A stretch of DNA of 64,000 nt from Colias croceus (Eukaryota > Arthropoda > Insecta > Lepidoptera > Pieridae): positions 10,974,001-11,038,000 of the forward strand of contig NC_059539.1 in NCBI RefSeq assembly GCF_905220415.1, in the 5' to 3' direction. The notes under the pieces were generated by a model that saw nothing but the letters and a program-made list of their open reading frames with translations, was not told the origin of the DNA and searched no databases. The translations under genes and the position numbers were made by a program. Every line of letters starts with the position of its first letter. Within the stretch, counting starts at the first letter, position 1. Below are positions 23,565 to 37,082 of this stretch, one piece after another.

Positions 23565-26547
23565 CTGAAACAAGTAATACGAGTTATTTTTTTAGAAGTG
23601 TTTTTTATGAGTAGTTACGTAGTACGTAGTAATATTAGATACGAAATTATCTTTAAAACTTTTAAGTACCACGTTAGTAGACCACATTTCAGCTTAACAT
23701 CAGGCGAGATTGTGGTCAAGCGCTTCCCTTTTCCCAATAAAAAAAAGTATAAATAGTTTAAATAAAAAATAAAAATAATAACGAATCCATCGTATTGTTA
23801 CATTATTAGGTTTAATAAAGATACAACGATACCAAAAATTTTATAAAGTGTTAACTAAAATTGTAATGGATATTAGAGACCTTTGGGCTTTAAATTATAC
23901 GCGCTAACGTTGTTTTTCACATGTAACAGGAAGGTAAAATGCATTACATGATTCATAATGGATGAAGGAAGCAACTACATATTATGTACGCTTACATAAT
24001 TAAAGAGAAACTGAAAGCAGACTCTTTTTAATTCCTTTTGATATTTTTAAAGTAACGGCAGAATAATTTAATTTAATGGTAATAGTAGTTTATCTAGGGT
24101 AATGTCAGTTATTGCTTTTTCTTGATTGGATCCTCTTCACAATTTTGAAAACTTAAATATGAATTTTATTTACGACAATTTACTATAAATAATATTGTAA
24201 TGTTACCCAGAAATATTCAGTTAGGTATTTCAATACAGCTGTGCAAATGAGAAAACATTATCGTATTCCAATCTCGCAATGGAACTGTCTCTGTAATAGT
24301 TCATTCGTTGTGAAGATTGAAACGGAGACATCACGATTTAGGTGGGCCAGATAGTATCGAAAAGGAATCACTGGGTACAATAGTTGTACGCAATTCCGAC
24401 CTCTCAGGTGTGGTGGCATGGTTTATTTTAGCGTGTACAGTGTACACGTTTGATATAATTTGTGGTGTTTCGGAGGGCTGTAGAGCAATTTGATAGAAAT
24501 GAGTACGGTTGGAGTGGAATCGAAGGTGAAATGCATTAAGTGGAGCCGACCCGGTGACACGCGATGCTTGAGATATTGGTCAACGATTTTATGGTTCTAC
24601 TAGATCAGGACTCTGGCTTTGTCCGTCTTAAATGAGTAACTTCTTATAACATTAGTTCTAAAGAGTCCAATCAAAATAGTTGCAATGAAATAAAACAGGC
24701 CGACATAATTTATGCATTTTAGAAGTATTACAAATTGTCGAGTTAAGTACTTAGAGGTAATTGTAAAGTTGTTATAAAAATGTCGAATTTACTATATAGT
24801 TTTATCAAATATCAAAGTTATTCAACCTTTCAGCTAGGTTTTTCTTTTTGAAGTCTTTTCTAATCGTTTTCTATACAATTTATTTCACTGTAATGATAAT
24901 AAACCTACTATTTAGAAACACAACAATCGTATAACTTCATCAAAGTATTTGATAAATTGAACATTAATTACTTCCTACCAATAAGCTTTCCAGTGAATTG
25001 TTAGCACAATTTTCTTCGAACTAAGAAATACGAAAGCGTTAAAATTAAAAGCGTTTTCATTGAGTTTAATCTTGTAGAAATATTTTATTATTAAGCTTTA
25101 TATAGATAGAAACACCTATTTAATTCTTGGTAAGGTGGAGAGCTCGAAATGAGAGCTATTCTCTAATAAAATTTCATTGTTCTTCGTAAAATACTTTTCT
25201 TTACTTTTCTTTAGGAAATACAAGGAAATGCACTCCGTTGATTGTACTTGTAGCACGTTTGTATTGTAATTTGAAAGTATTGCGTGGATATAAAGTGAGG
25301 TTATGTGGATTGAACGCATCGAATGTTCGCGAAGGATGTCTAAATCCAGGCATTATTAGTATAGGTATACATAGCTTGGATGTAGGAAGAAATTAAAAAT
25401 CATATTAACGATACGTTAGCCTATCGTTTGTGAACACAATTTTATCAGTATGATCTATATAAATGCGATAAAAATAAAGACTTATTGAGTGCAGCCAGAA
25501 AATGAAAATGTGCTATAGTATATTGTATCAACCCTAATTATAATATACCATAATATTATATTGTAGCATCTATTTTACCTAGTATCTATGTACCTGAATA
25601 CCTACACATTATTATTCAATTCTACCTTGTTATTTTTTAAAATATTAAACATTTTAATGTTTTCCCCCGAAAAAAGTTGCACAAATGTTAAACCTAGAAA
25701 AAAAGCAATGTGAAAAGGACAGCTGTTGGGATCATGCGCTTTTTTATTCCAGTGTAAGCTGTGAGTTTCGGCGCAAATATTGGTTCCGATTCCGAAACAT
25801 TGCCATTGTTTATTGGGACAAACCGGAGCCTTGTTCGGACATACATATACGGATTTTTAAACGAAATATCGCTAGTGGAGATTGGGCTTGATATAAAATG
25901 TGTGGCACAGTTGTGAATTAATTTATGAATTAGATATGATTGAAATGATGTACTAGTAACTAGATTATGCATTATGTGAATTGCAAATTCGTCTCTTTAT
26001 AAAAAGCATAACATTTTAATGCAGAATTGTGTAAAGTAGAATTAAAATACATTCTTTCTAGAATTGTAAATTCATCTGTGTATTAAAAGCATATTATAAT
26101 TTAAAATAGAATTGATAATAGTAAAGGAAATCTGAAACTCTATTCTATATTGGAAAATCGTAAAGGTATTGTAAATATTAAGCAAATACAATTCTAAGTA
26201 GGTACATATTGCGAGTGTGCATTACTAATTTTACTTGTATACTGATCCTTTGTACAAATATAAACTAGTTTAAAATTCCAAGTTAATCTCCTGTTATCGT
26301 AATAGTATATAGTATAAATAAAATGGCTCATAAAAACGGTATCCAAGGCAAATCCATCCAAATCCTAACCTCAAATAATTTAAAGATTAACTAAAACCCT
26401 TTAATACTAGATAATTAACCACCATGACGTATGGACGTATATAATTAGAATTTCGTAAATGGGTACAGTAATTACGCACGTGGTCGAGTCGTGATTAATA
26501 ATATACTAGGTACTGAATGAGCACCTGCGGATTCGGAGCCTTTAAAA

Positions 26548-26785
26548 TCCTATCCTACTAATATTATAAATGCGAAAGTTTGTGAGGATGGATGTGTGTG
26601 TGTGTATGTTTGTTACTCTTTCACGCAAATACAACTGAACCGATTAAAATGAAATTTAGCACACATATAGAGGGTAACTTGGATTGCTTAACACATAGGA
26701 TAGGTTTTATCCCGGAAATACCAAGGGAACGGGAACTATGCGGGTTTTTCTGTAAAAAAGCGGGCGAAGCCGCGGGCGGAAAGCA
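26548..26785 (+). mobile_element. Helitron-like element, family A, decayed 3' end
   Basis: Starts TCCTATCCTACTAATATTAT after A and keeps the GAACTATGCGGG and GCGGGCGAAGCCGCGGGC blocks. It ends AAAGCAATT where CTAGT is expected. Confidence 0.75.
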
Positions 26786-27394
26786 ATTTATGTTATAAAT
26801 AGCGTATAAGGTTAAATATAAACACTGTTCGAAATTAAAGTTTCATTCGAGAGTAATTTGATTATATCTGGCTATAAGAAGTATTTTTATTGAAAATATT
26901 ATAGAAGTAAGACAGTTCTAGAAGAGACGTAATAAAATATTGTTTGATCATGTCTGCAGCGGTGATAACATGGATATTTTGTAAAATATATAATATTCAT
27001 TCATTTGTACGTTATTATCAATTACATATTTCCGTAACGACTTACCGCTGAAAGAAGCGAAATAATATTAAATGTAACTGAAAAAATGTTCTATCGATTA
27101 CCTACGATAACAAGCAAGACACTTTATCGGAACTAAACCACAAATTATAAAACTCACGTTTCCATCTGTAACAATCGATTCAACAATCCAATAGAACACA
27201 TCTTAAGTTGTCTTAAGTGTACACTTAACCCTCACTAACATTACAATTTAAGCGACATTTTAAATTGAAACAAAAGCTCAAGTCGCAAGTCGCAACTTCA
27301 TTCCGAAACAATTTTCTTTCGGAGCAGAAATTTATTGCAACATTTCCCGCTATGGGTCCATTAAAAATTCCTGTCTTGTTTCGTCTTGGGACGC

Positions 27395-27420
27395 GGGTGT
27401 GACGTCACCAGGCACCTGGG
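27395..27420. promoter_or_regulatory. Candidate enhancer motifs: full CRE and E-box
   Basis: TGACGTCA at 27400-27407, a perfect palindromic CRE, is followed by CACCTG at 27413-27418 in a locally GC-rich patch of the intron. Motif presence only; no other support for function. Confidence 0.25.
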
Positions 27421-28289
27421 GCCTGCAGTCAATAGTTAATTTACGTTAGATATAACAGTGACAGTGTAATTAAGATGAAAGTTGGTGAGAAAAGTATTGC
27501 AAGTGCACTTTGTGTGCTGAATTTGTTTGTAGGTATATTGTTTTAAGGAGTCATGTTTTGCTTGTTTCTGTACATCTATCGCTATTAAGCCATGTCTTAG
27601 GGATAATTTCGCGCCGTACAGTAATCATAGGTTGACAGCTCTTTTGCAACATTTTTAATTTGTATGAAAAATTAAAACTTAAAATTATAATGAAAGTAGG
27701 TACAGAGTTTCTTGTCGGTTTTTCTTTATATAAACTTTCGGATATTGTATATAAATTATATTATTATGTATTACGACGATTCAAAGTTCACTGTAAAATT
27801 TTTGCTGAATATTTGGTTTGAATTTTAAAAATGACATTGAAATTATATAGGTCGAATGTTCGAGAGCTCTACACGCACTAACAAAAACCTTCAAAGTTAA
27901 CGATGTGAAATTTGCGTTAGTTGCGATAAACGATACAAGTTTCATCGACAAGTTTTAATGATCGTCTTCAAGTTAGTTTATCTATGAATTTAAATTTTGC
28001 AGATTTATTACGGTTTTCGTAAACATTAATAATTCCCTTTTAGTATTACTAAAATTAGAACGAAAGTGGTAAATTAATACTATGTACTGAAGTCAGTAAA
28101 GATTACGAAATCATTAAATAATTTTGAATTTGAACAGAGAAAAAAATTTAAGGAAGGATAATACGAATCTCAAATCGAAAGGACGTACAAAATGTTAAAG
28201 ACTATGAGAAAAATGTATGCCGGAGCCGGGACAAATAGTTAGTTTATATTAAAATTGAATTTTTAACCGATTTACAAATTTGAAAATAA

Positions 28290-28532
28290 CTAGCTTTCTG
28301 CCCGCGGCTTCGCCCGCGTTTTGAAAGAAAAACCCGCATAGTTCCCGTTCCTGTGGGATATCCGAGATAAAACCTATTTTATGTGTTAATCTAAGTTACT
28401 CTCTTCATCTATGCTAAATTTCATTGTAAACGGTTCAGTAGTATTTGCGTGAAAGAGTAACAAACATACACATACACATCCATCCTCACAAACTTTCACA
28501 TTTATAATATTAGTAGGATTAGTAGGATAGGA
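28290..28532 (-). mobile_element. Helitron-like element, family A
   Basis: On the minus strand it runs from TCCTATCCTACTAATCCTAC to GCGGGCAGAAAGCTAG, next to T. The 5' end carries an extra duplicated CCTACTAAT unit. Confidence 0.78.
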
Positions 28533-28825
28533 TATGTACCTCATAAATATCGAACAAGGATAAAAAAAAAACATTATCCTTAACGCGTCTTCTTGAATGT
28601 CAGTAAAATATAAACGTGCAGTGAGAAATTCTACGAGTTATCATCATTATTCACATGAAGGCGCCTGTAATCACATTTTAATAATATTTCAATAAATCGA
28701 GAGCTAAAATATGAAGCGTAAAGGATAAACTTCTGAGAAATGTGTATTTGTACCGTTCCAGCAATCATTTCAGAGTAGTATTTTATAATTTATGTTGCTT
28801 TTGAGATTAACACACATATTTGTGA

Positions 28826-29294
28826 CTAGCTTCCGCCCGCGACTCCGTCCGCGCGGATGTCGGTCTTCGCGTGGATGGTTTATTTATCCATTTTGAGTAC
28901 CTCTGACAATAACATCTTATAAATATCTATTGGACCCAATTCCCAAATACGGCTAGGCCTATAATAATACGCAACGTGTGTTCGCGGTTCTACGGAACAA
29001 CGTCTATGGATAAAACTGAAAAATTAAGATTATTTTTTTTCTACGTATTTTTCCAGGATAAAAAGTATCCTATTTTACGCCCAGGATAATAAGGTATAAT
29101 TATACCAAGTTTCATCGAAATCTAACCGCTAGTTTTCACGTGATGCCTTCACATACAGACAGACAGACAGACAAAAATTTTTTTAAACACATATTTGGGT
29201 TTGGTATCGATCCAGTAACACCCCCTGCTATTTATTTTTTCAATATTTTCAATGTACAGAATTGACCCTTCTACAGATTTATTATATGTATAGA
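28826..29294 (-). mobile_element. Helitron-like element, family C, complete copy
   Basis: Minus strand from TCTATACATATAATAAATCT to GCGGGCGGAAGCTAG, 469 bp. A CCGCG/CGCGG hairpin precedes CTAG and a GACAGACAGACAGACA run lies inside. It matches 34737-35203 nearly end to end. Confidence 0.82.
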
Positions 29295-30771
29295 TAATTT
29301 ATATACTTCTTTAGTACGCGATTATTTTCTATAATATCTCAACATTACTTAAGTAAATGTACAAATTTGTAATCTAAGATACAATTATACGAATACCTTA
29401 TTCTCTTAGGCTTGCCAAAACATTGAGAATCTAATACCAAACCTCATATACGGAAGTTTTTAATACTGACATCTAAATTTTAAATTTTACAAAAAAATTG
29501 ATTTTCATAAAACTATTACAATAGATAGATTAACAATTGGATTAGCTCGTAAGTATATTCAGGACCATATCTACAGATTATTGAAAAGTTACAACGTTAC
29601 TTATAACACTGTTTAAAATCTATTTATTGTGGCGCATCCTATTAACCAACAGACAATAAGTAAGTCGATGTAAAGCTTCTAGAAGTTTCTAACATATAAA
29701 TATCTCCATCTCTATTCAAATCTATTTCTGGATACTTCTACAACATTTGAATATATTGAAATCTATTGCGAAGGCTGCAGGACGTATAATTCTCATCAGC
29801 TTAATTAGTGCATTACGAACTGAAATTCCAATCAAATTCAATACTGTTCTGTTTACAATACTGCAGTTCAATTAAATCTAAATTCAGCTGGAAACATTTA
29901 TTGGACTGAATATTTGTATGTATTTGAAGGTAAAGGGAAGATTCCACAATTTTGGGATAGTATTAATAAATATCTATATTATGTGTAAATATAGTTTTTA
30001 GGGTTGTAGTAGATCATAAATATATGAAAATAGATAAAAGCTACCTTGTTATATTTCCGGAGTCCATTCTACATTGATTTCATTTACTGCACTAATCCTA
30101 ACTTCATGTATAAAAGACATAGGTACCTATTTTTCTTTAAGATGGTTTACGTGATTATTGACCACTATTATTATCATACAATCATGTATATGATATATAC
30201 ACGTGTGCTCTTTCGTTCTTATTCTTACTGCGTTTCGAGATAGCGTCGTTTACGGAGTTAAAAGTCCTTCAAGGTTTCTTATAATTATGAAATCCACCAT
30301 CCCTTGAACACAAAAATATAACAATATCTCACCAACAATTATCGTTACTACCTCTATATTAGCAGGAATGACTCCGCGTTTATGATAATTATAATTTATA
30401 TGTCCGTGCCTTAATAAATCCTGAGGCGCCATTGTTGGTTCCAACTGATTGTTTCGAATGAGTTCCAAGTTTAAATGAACCGGGGTTTTTCAAAACAGGC
30501 CTCCACGCGAATGAAATTCTATGATTGTGTTCGCGATTTGGGCGGAACAAGCCGTATTCAGATATTTTCGGAATTTAGACGTTTAAGGCGGGTGCATTCG
30601 TATAGTGACAAATTGGGATCGACGGGACGGGATGTCTTGTTTTGGGAGAATATGTGATTGATAATAAGTGAATTAAATTCGCTTTGCATAGGATGAGTGT
30701 TAATTTATAATGTATGTACCAGAAATGCAGTTGGTTCTACATTTTTATAATATTAAAGATAAAAATACATA

Positions 30772-30959
30772 TCTATACTAATATTATAAAGCTGAAGAGT
30801 TTGTTTGAACGCGCTAATCTCGGGAACTACTGGTCCGATTTGAAAAATTCTTTCGGTGTTGGATAGCCCATTTATCGAGGAAAGCTATAGGCGTATATAT
30901 CATCACGCAAAGATCAACAGGAGCGGAGCCACGCGAATGAAACCGCGCGGCACAGCTAG
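30772..30959 (+). mobile_element. Helitron-like element, family B
   Basis: TCTATACTAATATTATAAAG after A, to CCGCGCGGCACAGCTAG before T. It lacks most of the TTTG run found in the copy at 19855. Confidence 0.8.
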
Positions 30960-31313
30960 TATATAAATAAATGCACATAACATATTATGACATGATATGA
31001 AAAACTGTATCAATTAGAATATCATCAAAAAACCAGAGTCAAAATTTAATATAATTGCTTCCCCAAAATGACACCAACATTGGCACAACAAAATTGTAAC
31101 TTAATACCAAACAGTCACATAAAATTATTCAACATATTAATTACAACGAAATACTACTATGTACGATTACTTACATCTTCTAATACTATAATAACATCAC
31201 GTTGTAAGAAGCTTTGTATTGTACCATGTATTTCATCATGTGCAATTTACCTTCCTTAGATAACCCTAAAATGCAGTCGTATATCTGTCTATCTACTACG
31301 TTCCAATACTCAC

Positions 31314-31473
31314 ATTTAACCCTAAAATGCAGTTCGTTGGACACGGTCTCGCCCTCCCCATTGAGAGCGGAGCACGCGTACCTGCCGCTGCTTTGCCTCG
31401 TCACCTTCTGCAGCACCAGGCTCTGGTTGCTGTGAAACACGCGAGCTGTCGCGTTGTGCGCGAGCGGTCGGTC
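31314..31473 (-). CDS. Sidestep-like exon C: second half of the Ig domain
   Basis: This 160-nt exon lies between CCTCCAG and GTGAGT and encodes 53 codons plus one base. It continues exon B in phase 0: DRPLAHNATARVFHSNQSLV, then LQKVTRQSSGRYACSALNGE and HFRVK. It supplies the SLVLQ E-strand, the GRYAC F-strand with Tyr and Cys (about residues 124 and 126), and the G strand. The conserved SNQSLVLQ phrase is a strong Sidestep signature. Sequons are NAT and NQS. The exon stands alone, with about 20.2 kb of intron upstream and 7.7 kb downstream, and is visibly more GC-rich than its surroundings. Confidence 0.9.
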
Positions 31474-32266
31474 CTGGAGGGTTAAGTGGTTGGAGATTTA
31501 TATATTGTATGCACTATGAAACTGAAGAGTTTGTTTTGATGTATGAGGTAATTAGAAAAACTATAAATACGAATTGAAAAATATAATTAATTTATCGGAG
31601 AAGGCTTTTGTAAACCTTGTATTACCTACAAGCAGTACTTACAAAAGGGAAAGTGTTTCAAAATTATTCCTTTTAAGTGGAATATCCAGCATCATTAAAA
31701 TCAGCAAAAGCGTTGATACCAACTTAAATATTTGGTATGTTTCATTTTATATGTCTTGTAATTTTATAATAATTCCTATACAAATTTTTCCTTGCTTAAA
31801 AGTAGGTATGCAACACTAAAATTTAAACATCGATTTGTTCATGGAAAATTTCCTAATAGGTTATTTCTCGCAGCGACAGAAACATTTGCCAGTCTCATTT
31901 AAAAACATACATTTTAAGCTGAGTAAGTAGTCTTGTATTGAGTACTACAATCGTAAACCGGGATGTAAACTAAAAACGCTTAAACCGAAACGATCTTACG
32001 TGAACTTAGCATAATTTTGCTGACATGAAATGCTTTTTAACGCAAAAATAGAACAGCGGGAATTATTGCAATTTCATACATTTGCGATATTGAAAACGGG
32101 TCCAATTAGTCTGAGCTGAGAGAGAAAGTTTCATATGTTTGCAATATTTCGCATATTATACTCATAAAATATGCTTAACTAAATAGAAGACCTGATGGAA
32201 ACCGTATAAATAATTGTTAAATAAGATAGATATGAATCTTTTATAAGATTTTATTAATTAATTTGT

Positions 32267-32460
32267 TATTTAAGCTGGTTACGACTTAGGGACCTTCAAG
32301 AAAAGAGCGTACTCCTATCTTAAAGGCCGGCAACGCACTGATAATGTCCCTAGCATTGCTGGTGCGTATGGGCGACGCAGTACACTTTCCATCAGGTGAC
32401 GCGTCTGCTCTGTTGCCTCCGCTTATATAAAAAAAAAAAAAAAAAAAAATATTTAAGCTG
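32267..32460 (+). mobile_element. LINE 3' end (family L2) with 11-bp target duplication
   Basis: TATTTAAGCTG at 32267-32277 and 32450-32460 flanks a 172-bp insert ending in about 21 A. The insert reads FKKRAYSYLKGRQ at its start and then carries GGCCGGCAACGCACTG and CCATCAGGTGAC blocks of the same LINE 3' end as 57274-57610. It is strongly 5'-truncated. Confidence 0.85.
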
Positions 32461-33038
32461 TTCTCCTACGAAATATAAGTTATTGTAATTTTGAACTTTT
32501 TACGAATATTATTATAGATTATACAATTATATCGAGGAAATAAAAATTACTGTACGTTAAGTAACCTTTTATATATTGTTTATGTACAAGAAGGATATAA
32601 AATATACAATTATTAACACTTAGATAGAGGATAAAGATGAATAATAATATTTTTTGGTACATTCAGAGCTAGAGGAAACATCAAAACAACTATGAATTAG
32701 TATTAACTTCCCCGTTTTCTAACAAATAAAGCGCAAACCTTTTTAAAACAAGTACCAGGCTAAGGGCCCTGTTTAGGGGAATATGATTATATACACAAAG
32801 GGATGCCCATTAACTGCGTTCTATAAAAGATCCTCGTTGGACAAAGGCTGGTACTCTGAAGGCTGGGTTATTTCTTTTAACAAAAGCCTGTCTAATTATT
32901 AAAGATAAGTGGTGGAGATTTAGAAGCAGTGACGGTGTGATGCCGTGTGATTAGAGTTGTCTTTATTAAGATTACTGTGTTTGCTTGTAAATTGTAATAT
33001 AGTATGTAAAGGAGGAAGTATTTTGCGGTTTTAGCTTA

Positions 33039-33224
33039 TCCATACTAATATTATAAATGCGAAAGTAACTCTGTCTGTCTGTCTGTCTGTTACTCAATCA
33101 CGCCTAAACTACTGAACCAATTTGCGTGAAATTTGGTATGGAGATATTTTGATACCCGAGAAAGGACATAGGCTACCTTTTATTGCGAAATATGTACCAC
33201 GGGCGAAGCCGGGCGGACCACTAG
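33039..33224 (+). mobile_element. Helitron-like element, mosaic of families A and D
   Basis: The 5' part (TCCATACTAATATTATAAAT, CTGTCTG run, GAGAAAGGACATAGGC) is family A. The 3' part (GTACCACGGGCGAAGCC, GGCGGACCACTAG) is that of family D. Confidence 0.75.
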
Positions 33225-33784
33225 TATGAAATAAAATAAATAAATAATGACGAATTTTGGGTTTCAATAGTAAAATATATCCGGAATAATTATTCCAATA
33301 TAAATTCAAAGATTCTCATGTTTCTTCATATCTCTATTTACTTATTAACTAATACTTTAGGTTGCCTTGAAACTAAAGTTACTTAAATAATATTCCAAAA
33401 CACCTAATTAGATCTGAAATTTAAAATCAAACTGCATGTGATGATCTCGCTTATGATGTGACTATCTTTAGTAGTTTTACTGATATTCAACTCATAAAGC
33501 AGAAAAGTGGATCTACCCGTTTGCAAAAAGAAATTCGCTTCGAATTCTATTTCCTATTCGAATGTATCTAAAATTAAAAGGACATTTTAAACCGGCAATA
33601 CGAAAGAAGCTTTGTGAGAATTGAAAATACAAAATTTCCCGTGACTATTGTCAGCCCGTCGCTTTGTCAGTCCGTTTAAAAACAGTTACATTATGGTCTT
33701 GTTTTTTTGTTGTTTTACAATTTTTTTTGACGTGAGTTCTAGCTGCCACGTTTATAGTTCTTTGGTTTGTATCTATGTTCTATA

Positions 33785-33946
33785 TCTTATATATAAAATT
33801 CCCGTGTCACAATGTTAGTTACCATACTCCTCCAAAACGGCTGGACCGATTCTCATGAAATTTTCTGTGCATATCGGGTAAGTCTGAGAATCGGCCAACA
33901 TCTATTTTTCATGTGTACCACGGGAGAAGCCGGGGCGGACCACTAG
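33785..33946 (+). mobile_element. Helitron-like element, family D
   Basis: TCTTATATATAAAATTCCCG to GGGGCGGACCACTAG. It contains GGCTGGACCGATTCTCATG and GTACCACGGG. It directly abuts the next copy. Confidence 0.72.
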
Positions 33947-34103
33947 TATTATGTATATAAAAATGAAACCCGTTTTCCTTGGTCATCACGCGCGAACGGG
34001 TGGACCAATTTCGATAATTCTTTTTTTATAATATTCCGAGGATGGTTCATATGGAAAGAAAACATTAACATGTACCACGGGCGAAGCCAGGGCGGACCGC
34101 TAG
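33947..34103 (+). mobile_element. Helitron-like element, family D, second in tandem
   Basis: Starts TATTATGTATATAAAAATG right after the CTAG of the previous element and ends GGGCGGACCGCTAG before T. Only part of its interior matches its neighbour, so this is not a simple recent duplication. Confidence 0.7.
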
Positions 34104-34736
34104 TTACTAATACGATTGTTGTAAAATAAATAGTTAATCTAATACTTTACGTGAAATTAATCATTGCATCTTTTTTTGCTTTAGTAGTTGAGTAGTTAAG
34201 GAACTCTACATCAATATAATTTTTCAATATAAACAAAATAATCAGAAAGTAGAGTTTGTAAATGTAAATGTAATTTTTTTTTATTTTTACGTATACTCCT
34301 CTTATTTTTTATTAATCGTAAATGTATAAGTAATTTTTTTTATTTTTTTTTTATTATCAGAAACAATAATGTTTGAAACATTAAAATTAAACATTAATGA
34401 ATAAATAATTCAAGACCCTTTTTACCAAATATGAGTTGAAGCGATAATAAATGTGTGAATGGAATTTAATTTGATAAAGTATTGCGTCTGAATACTTAGA
34501 TTGTGTTTATAGAGGTAGTAGCAATAACAATATATTGCTGCATTAGTATATACCTAATTAATTTTACATTATTGGATTGTTCATTCAAATTCCATGTCAC
34601 TATATATTTATGAGAATACTGAAAAATTATGAAAAGTTTATATAATAATCTATTCCAAAGCGATTAAGATTATAAGCTGATCGTCAAAAAAATTTTACGG
34701 CAAATTACGGTTTAGTAGAACCTTTTTTTTATAATA

Positions 34737-35203
34737 TCTATACATATAATAAATCTGTAGAAGGGTCAATTCTGTACATTGAAAATATTGAAAAAATAAA
34801 TACCAGGTGGTGTTACTGGATCGACACCAAACCCAAATATGTGTTTAAAAGAATTTTTGTCTGTCTGTCTGTCTGTCTGTATGTTCAGGCATCACGTGAA
34901 AACTAACGGTTCGATTTCGATGAAACTTGGTATAATTATACCTTATTATCCTGGGCGTAAAATAGGATACTTATTATCCTGAAAAAATACGTAGAAAAAA
35001 AATTAATCTTAATTTTTCAGTTTTATCCATAGACGTTGTTCTGTAGAACCGCGAACAGACGTTGCGTATTATTATAGGCCTAGCCGTATTTGGGTCCAAT
35101 AGATATTTATAAGATATCATAGTCAGAGTTACTCAAAATGGAGAAATAAACCATCCACGCGAAGACCGACATCCGCGCGGACGGAGTCGCGGGCGGAAGC
35201 TAG
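34737..35203 (+). mobile_element. Helitron-like element, family C, complete copy
   Basis: TCTATACATATAATAAATCT after A, to GCGGGCGGAAGCTAG before T, 467 bp. Nearly identical to the reverse complement of 28826-29294. A CTGTCTG run and a TGATGCC-type CACGTGA stretch lie inside. Confidence 0.82.
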
Positions 35204-36901
35204 TATAAAATATGTTTGGTAACACTTAATAATATAGTTTGAAACGAATGAAAAGTGGTTATAAGTTATTTACGTAGTAGAGTATACGTAGTGTTTACAA
35301 TAATATTTAATCACGTAATTTTGAGGACAATTCACAGTATAAAACAGTACAGAACAGAACATATAATAAGCACTCAAGAGCTGCTTTCACGTCCAACCTC
35401 ACACTGTGCCGGAATAGAGAACCATTAGTATATTAACATTAGAATAAAAAGTTTTTGTATCTTATCGCTTGCTCTCACACTCTAACCGCAGCCTTACAAA
35501 CGACCTTGTTTCTCTCTACAGACGACTTCAAAGTTAAAACGTTCCGGCTTAGTTTGAACATGGAAATAGGCTTTAGTTTCTCTCGTTTTGTGTTGGACAT
35601 ATTACTTTATCTGTCTTGTGTTGGTGCTTATGAAAGTCAAAGTATGTTTGTAAAAGACAAAATTATGTCGAAAGCAGGAAGCTATTTTTACGAAGTGAAC
35701 TAAATACATTCAAAATCATACACATTTGAACAACGAGGCAAAAATGAAAAGTGTTCATATGTCAAAACATAATACTTTAAAATTACTAGGTATTCGTAAA
35801 TACTAATCGAATCTACCCGTTACTGTTGTCATCTAGATAAGCATAATATTATTGTTATAATAAAAAAATGTACCATATTATTATAATAGTTTAGAAATCC
35901 TTTCAGCGACAAGGAGACCTTGCAAAATCTACCGTTAGCGCTTACTTCAAATTTGATATCTATTTAAGAACACCTTAATCCTAAGCGCATTACTTCATCA
36001 ACGGAAAATCTCAGTGAATCAATTCCGGCTGAAAGGAGTATAAATTGAATCGTGAGTGTCGATTAGAGTGTACCGGATAATAATAGGAGATCATCAGGAA
36101 GGCCGCAGGGTGCCGCTCAGGTAGAAATAACTATCGGAAATCCTCAAGGAAAGGTACGTTATTTTGTGAATTATGTGTGCAGTTTGGTGTTCCACAAGGT
36201 AAGAGGAAATTTAAAATGATCAATATTTTTTGGCAATTGAAAAGTGTTGAGACTGTTTAATATTTTTTGGCAAATGGTTGTTGGACTGATTGGTAGAGAG
36301 TTTTTTATGTATCAGCATTCAGCATGGCAAATTTTATGAAATTTTTAATCAATTATTTTCTTATTTTAAAAAGGAAACGTTGACGATCATAGTAATTATG
36401 TGAAAAAACCCTGCCATTCATTGTTTATTGTATATTACTTTATGAAAAGTAAGTAAGAATCAATATGATACAGGAAGGATACAGGCAATAATTAAGAGCC
36501 TTATCGGGCTATATTTTTTTTTTAATTCGTTAATAAAATAACATCTATACTTTAGGAAATTACACATTATTGTATATGACATACACGTGCCTTACATTTT
36601 GAATTAGATTTCAAGGGAAAAATAATAGAATTATGTCCATCTGTTTTATGATAATATTGTCTGAGATACTCGGTTTTATCAAATAATATCTTTACGGTTT
36701 TATATAATAGGTAAAGTGGGTAAGGAAAATCTTTGAGGAAAATAACCCATGTTTTGTGGTTTCACTCTTGAGAATTCATTGCAATCTACTTTCTATATCA
36801 ACTGGATTATTATTTTCAATTTTGCATAGACTTTTCCCGAGTGTAGTGTGAATTTGCTATGAAAACTATTTGGTAGTTTAATCCAGCATATTTATTAAAT
36901 A

Positions 36902-37071
36902 CTAGCGGTCCGCCCCGGCTTCGCCCGTGGTACATATTAACGTTTTCTCTATATAAGAACCATCCTCGTACTTCAAGGAATATAATAAAAAAAGAATTAT
37001 CGAAATCGGTTCAGCCGTTCTCGAGTTATGCGCTTACCAACACATTTTGGGATTCATTTTTATATTATAGA
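36902..37071 (-). mobile_element. Helitron-like element, family D, tandem copy 1
   Basis: Minus strand from TCTATAATATAAAAATGAAT to GGGGCGGACCGCTAG next to T. It matches the neighbour at 37083-37250 closely. Confidence 0.75.
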
Positions 37072-37082
37072 TTTAATTAATA

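Larger units (their letters stand above)
23565..31313 (-). other. Intron between exons C and D (7.7 kb)
   Basis: Contains Helitron-like elements at 26548-26785, 28290-28532, 28826-29294 and 30772-30959. A CREB-type TGACGTCA lies at 27400. A 17-nt palindrome CGTGTACAGTGTACACG is at 24432-24448. The rest (23565-26547, 26789-28289, 29295-30771) holds only short open frames without recognisable domains. Confidence 0.6.

Noticed and set aside
23335..23756. Overlapping plus-strand frames of 60-97 codons
   Set aside because: They are shadows of GC-rich exon D, whose minus-strand reading has splice sites and Ig hallmarks.
31214..31435. 73-codon plus-strand frame
   Set aside because: Antisense to exon C and without a recognisable domain.
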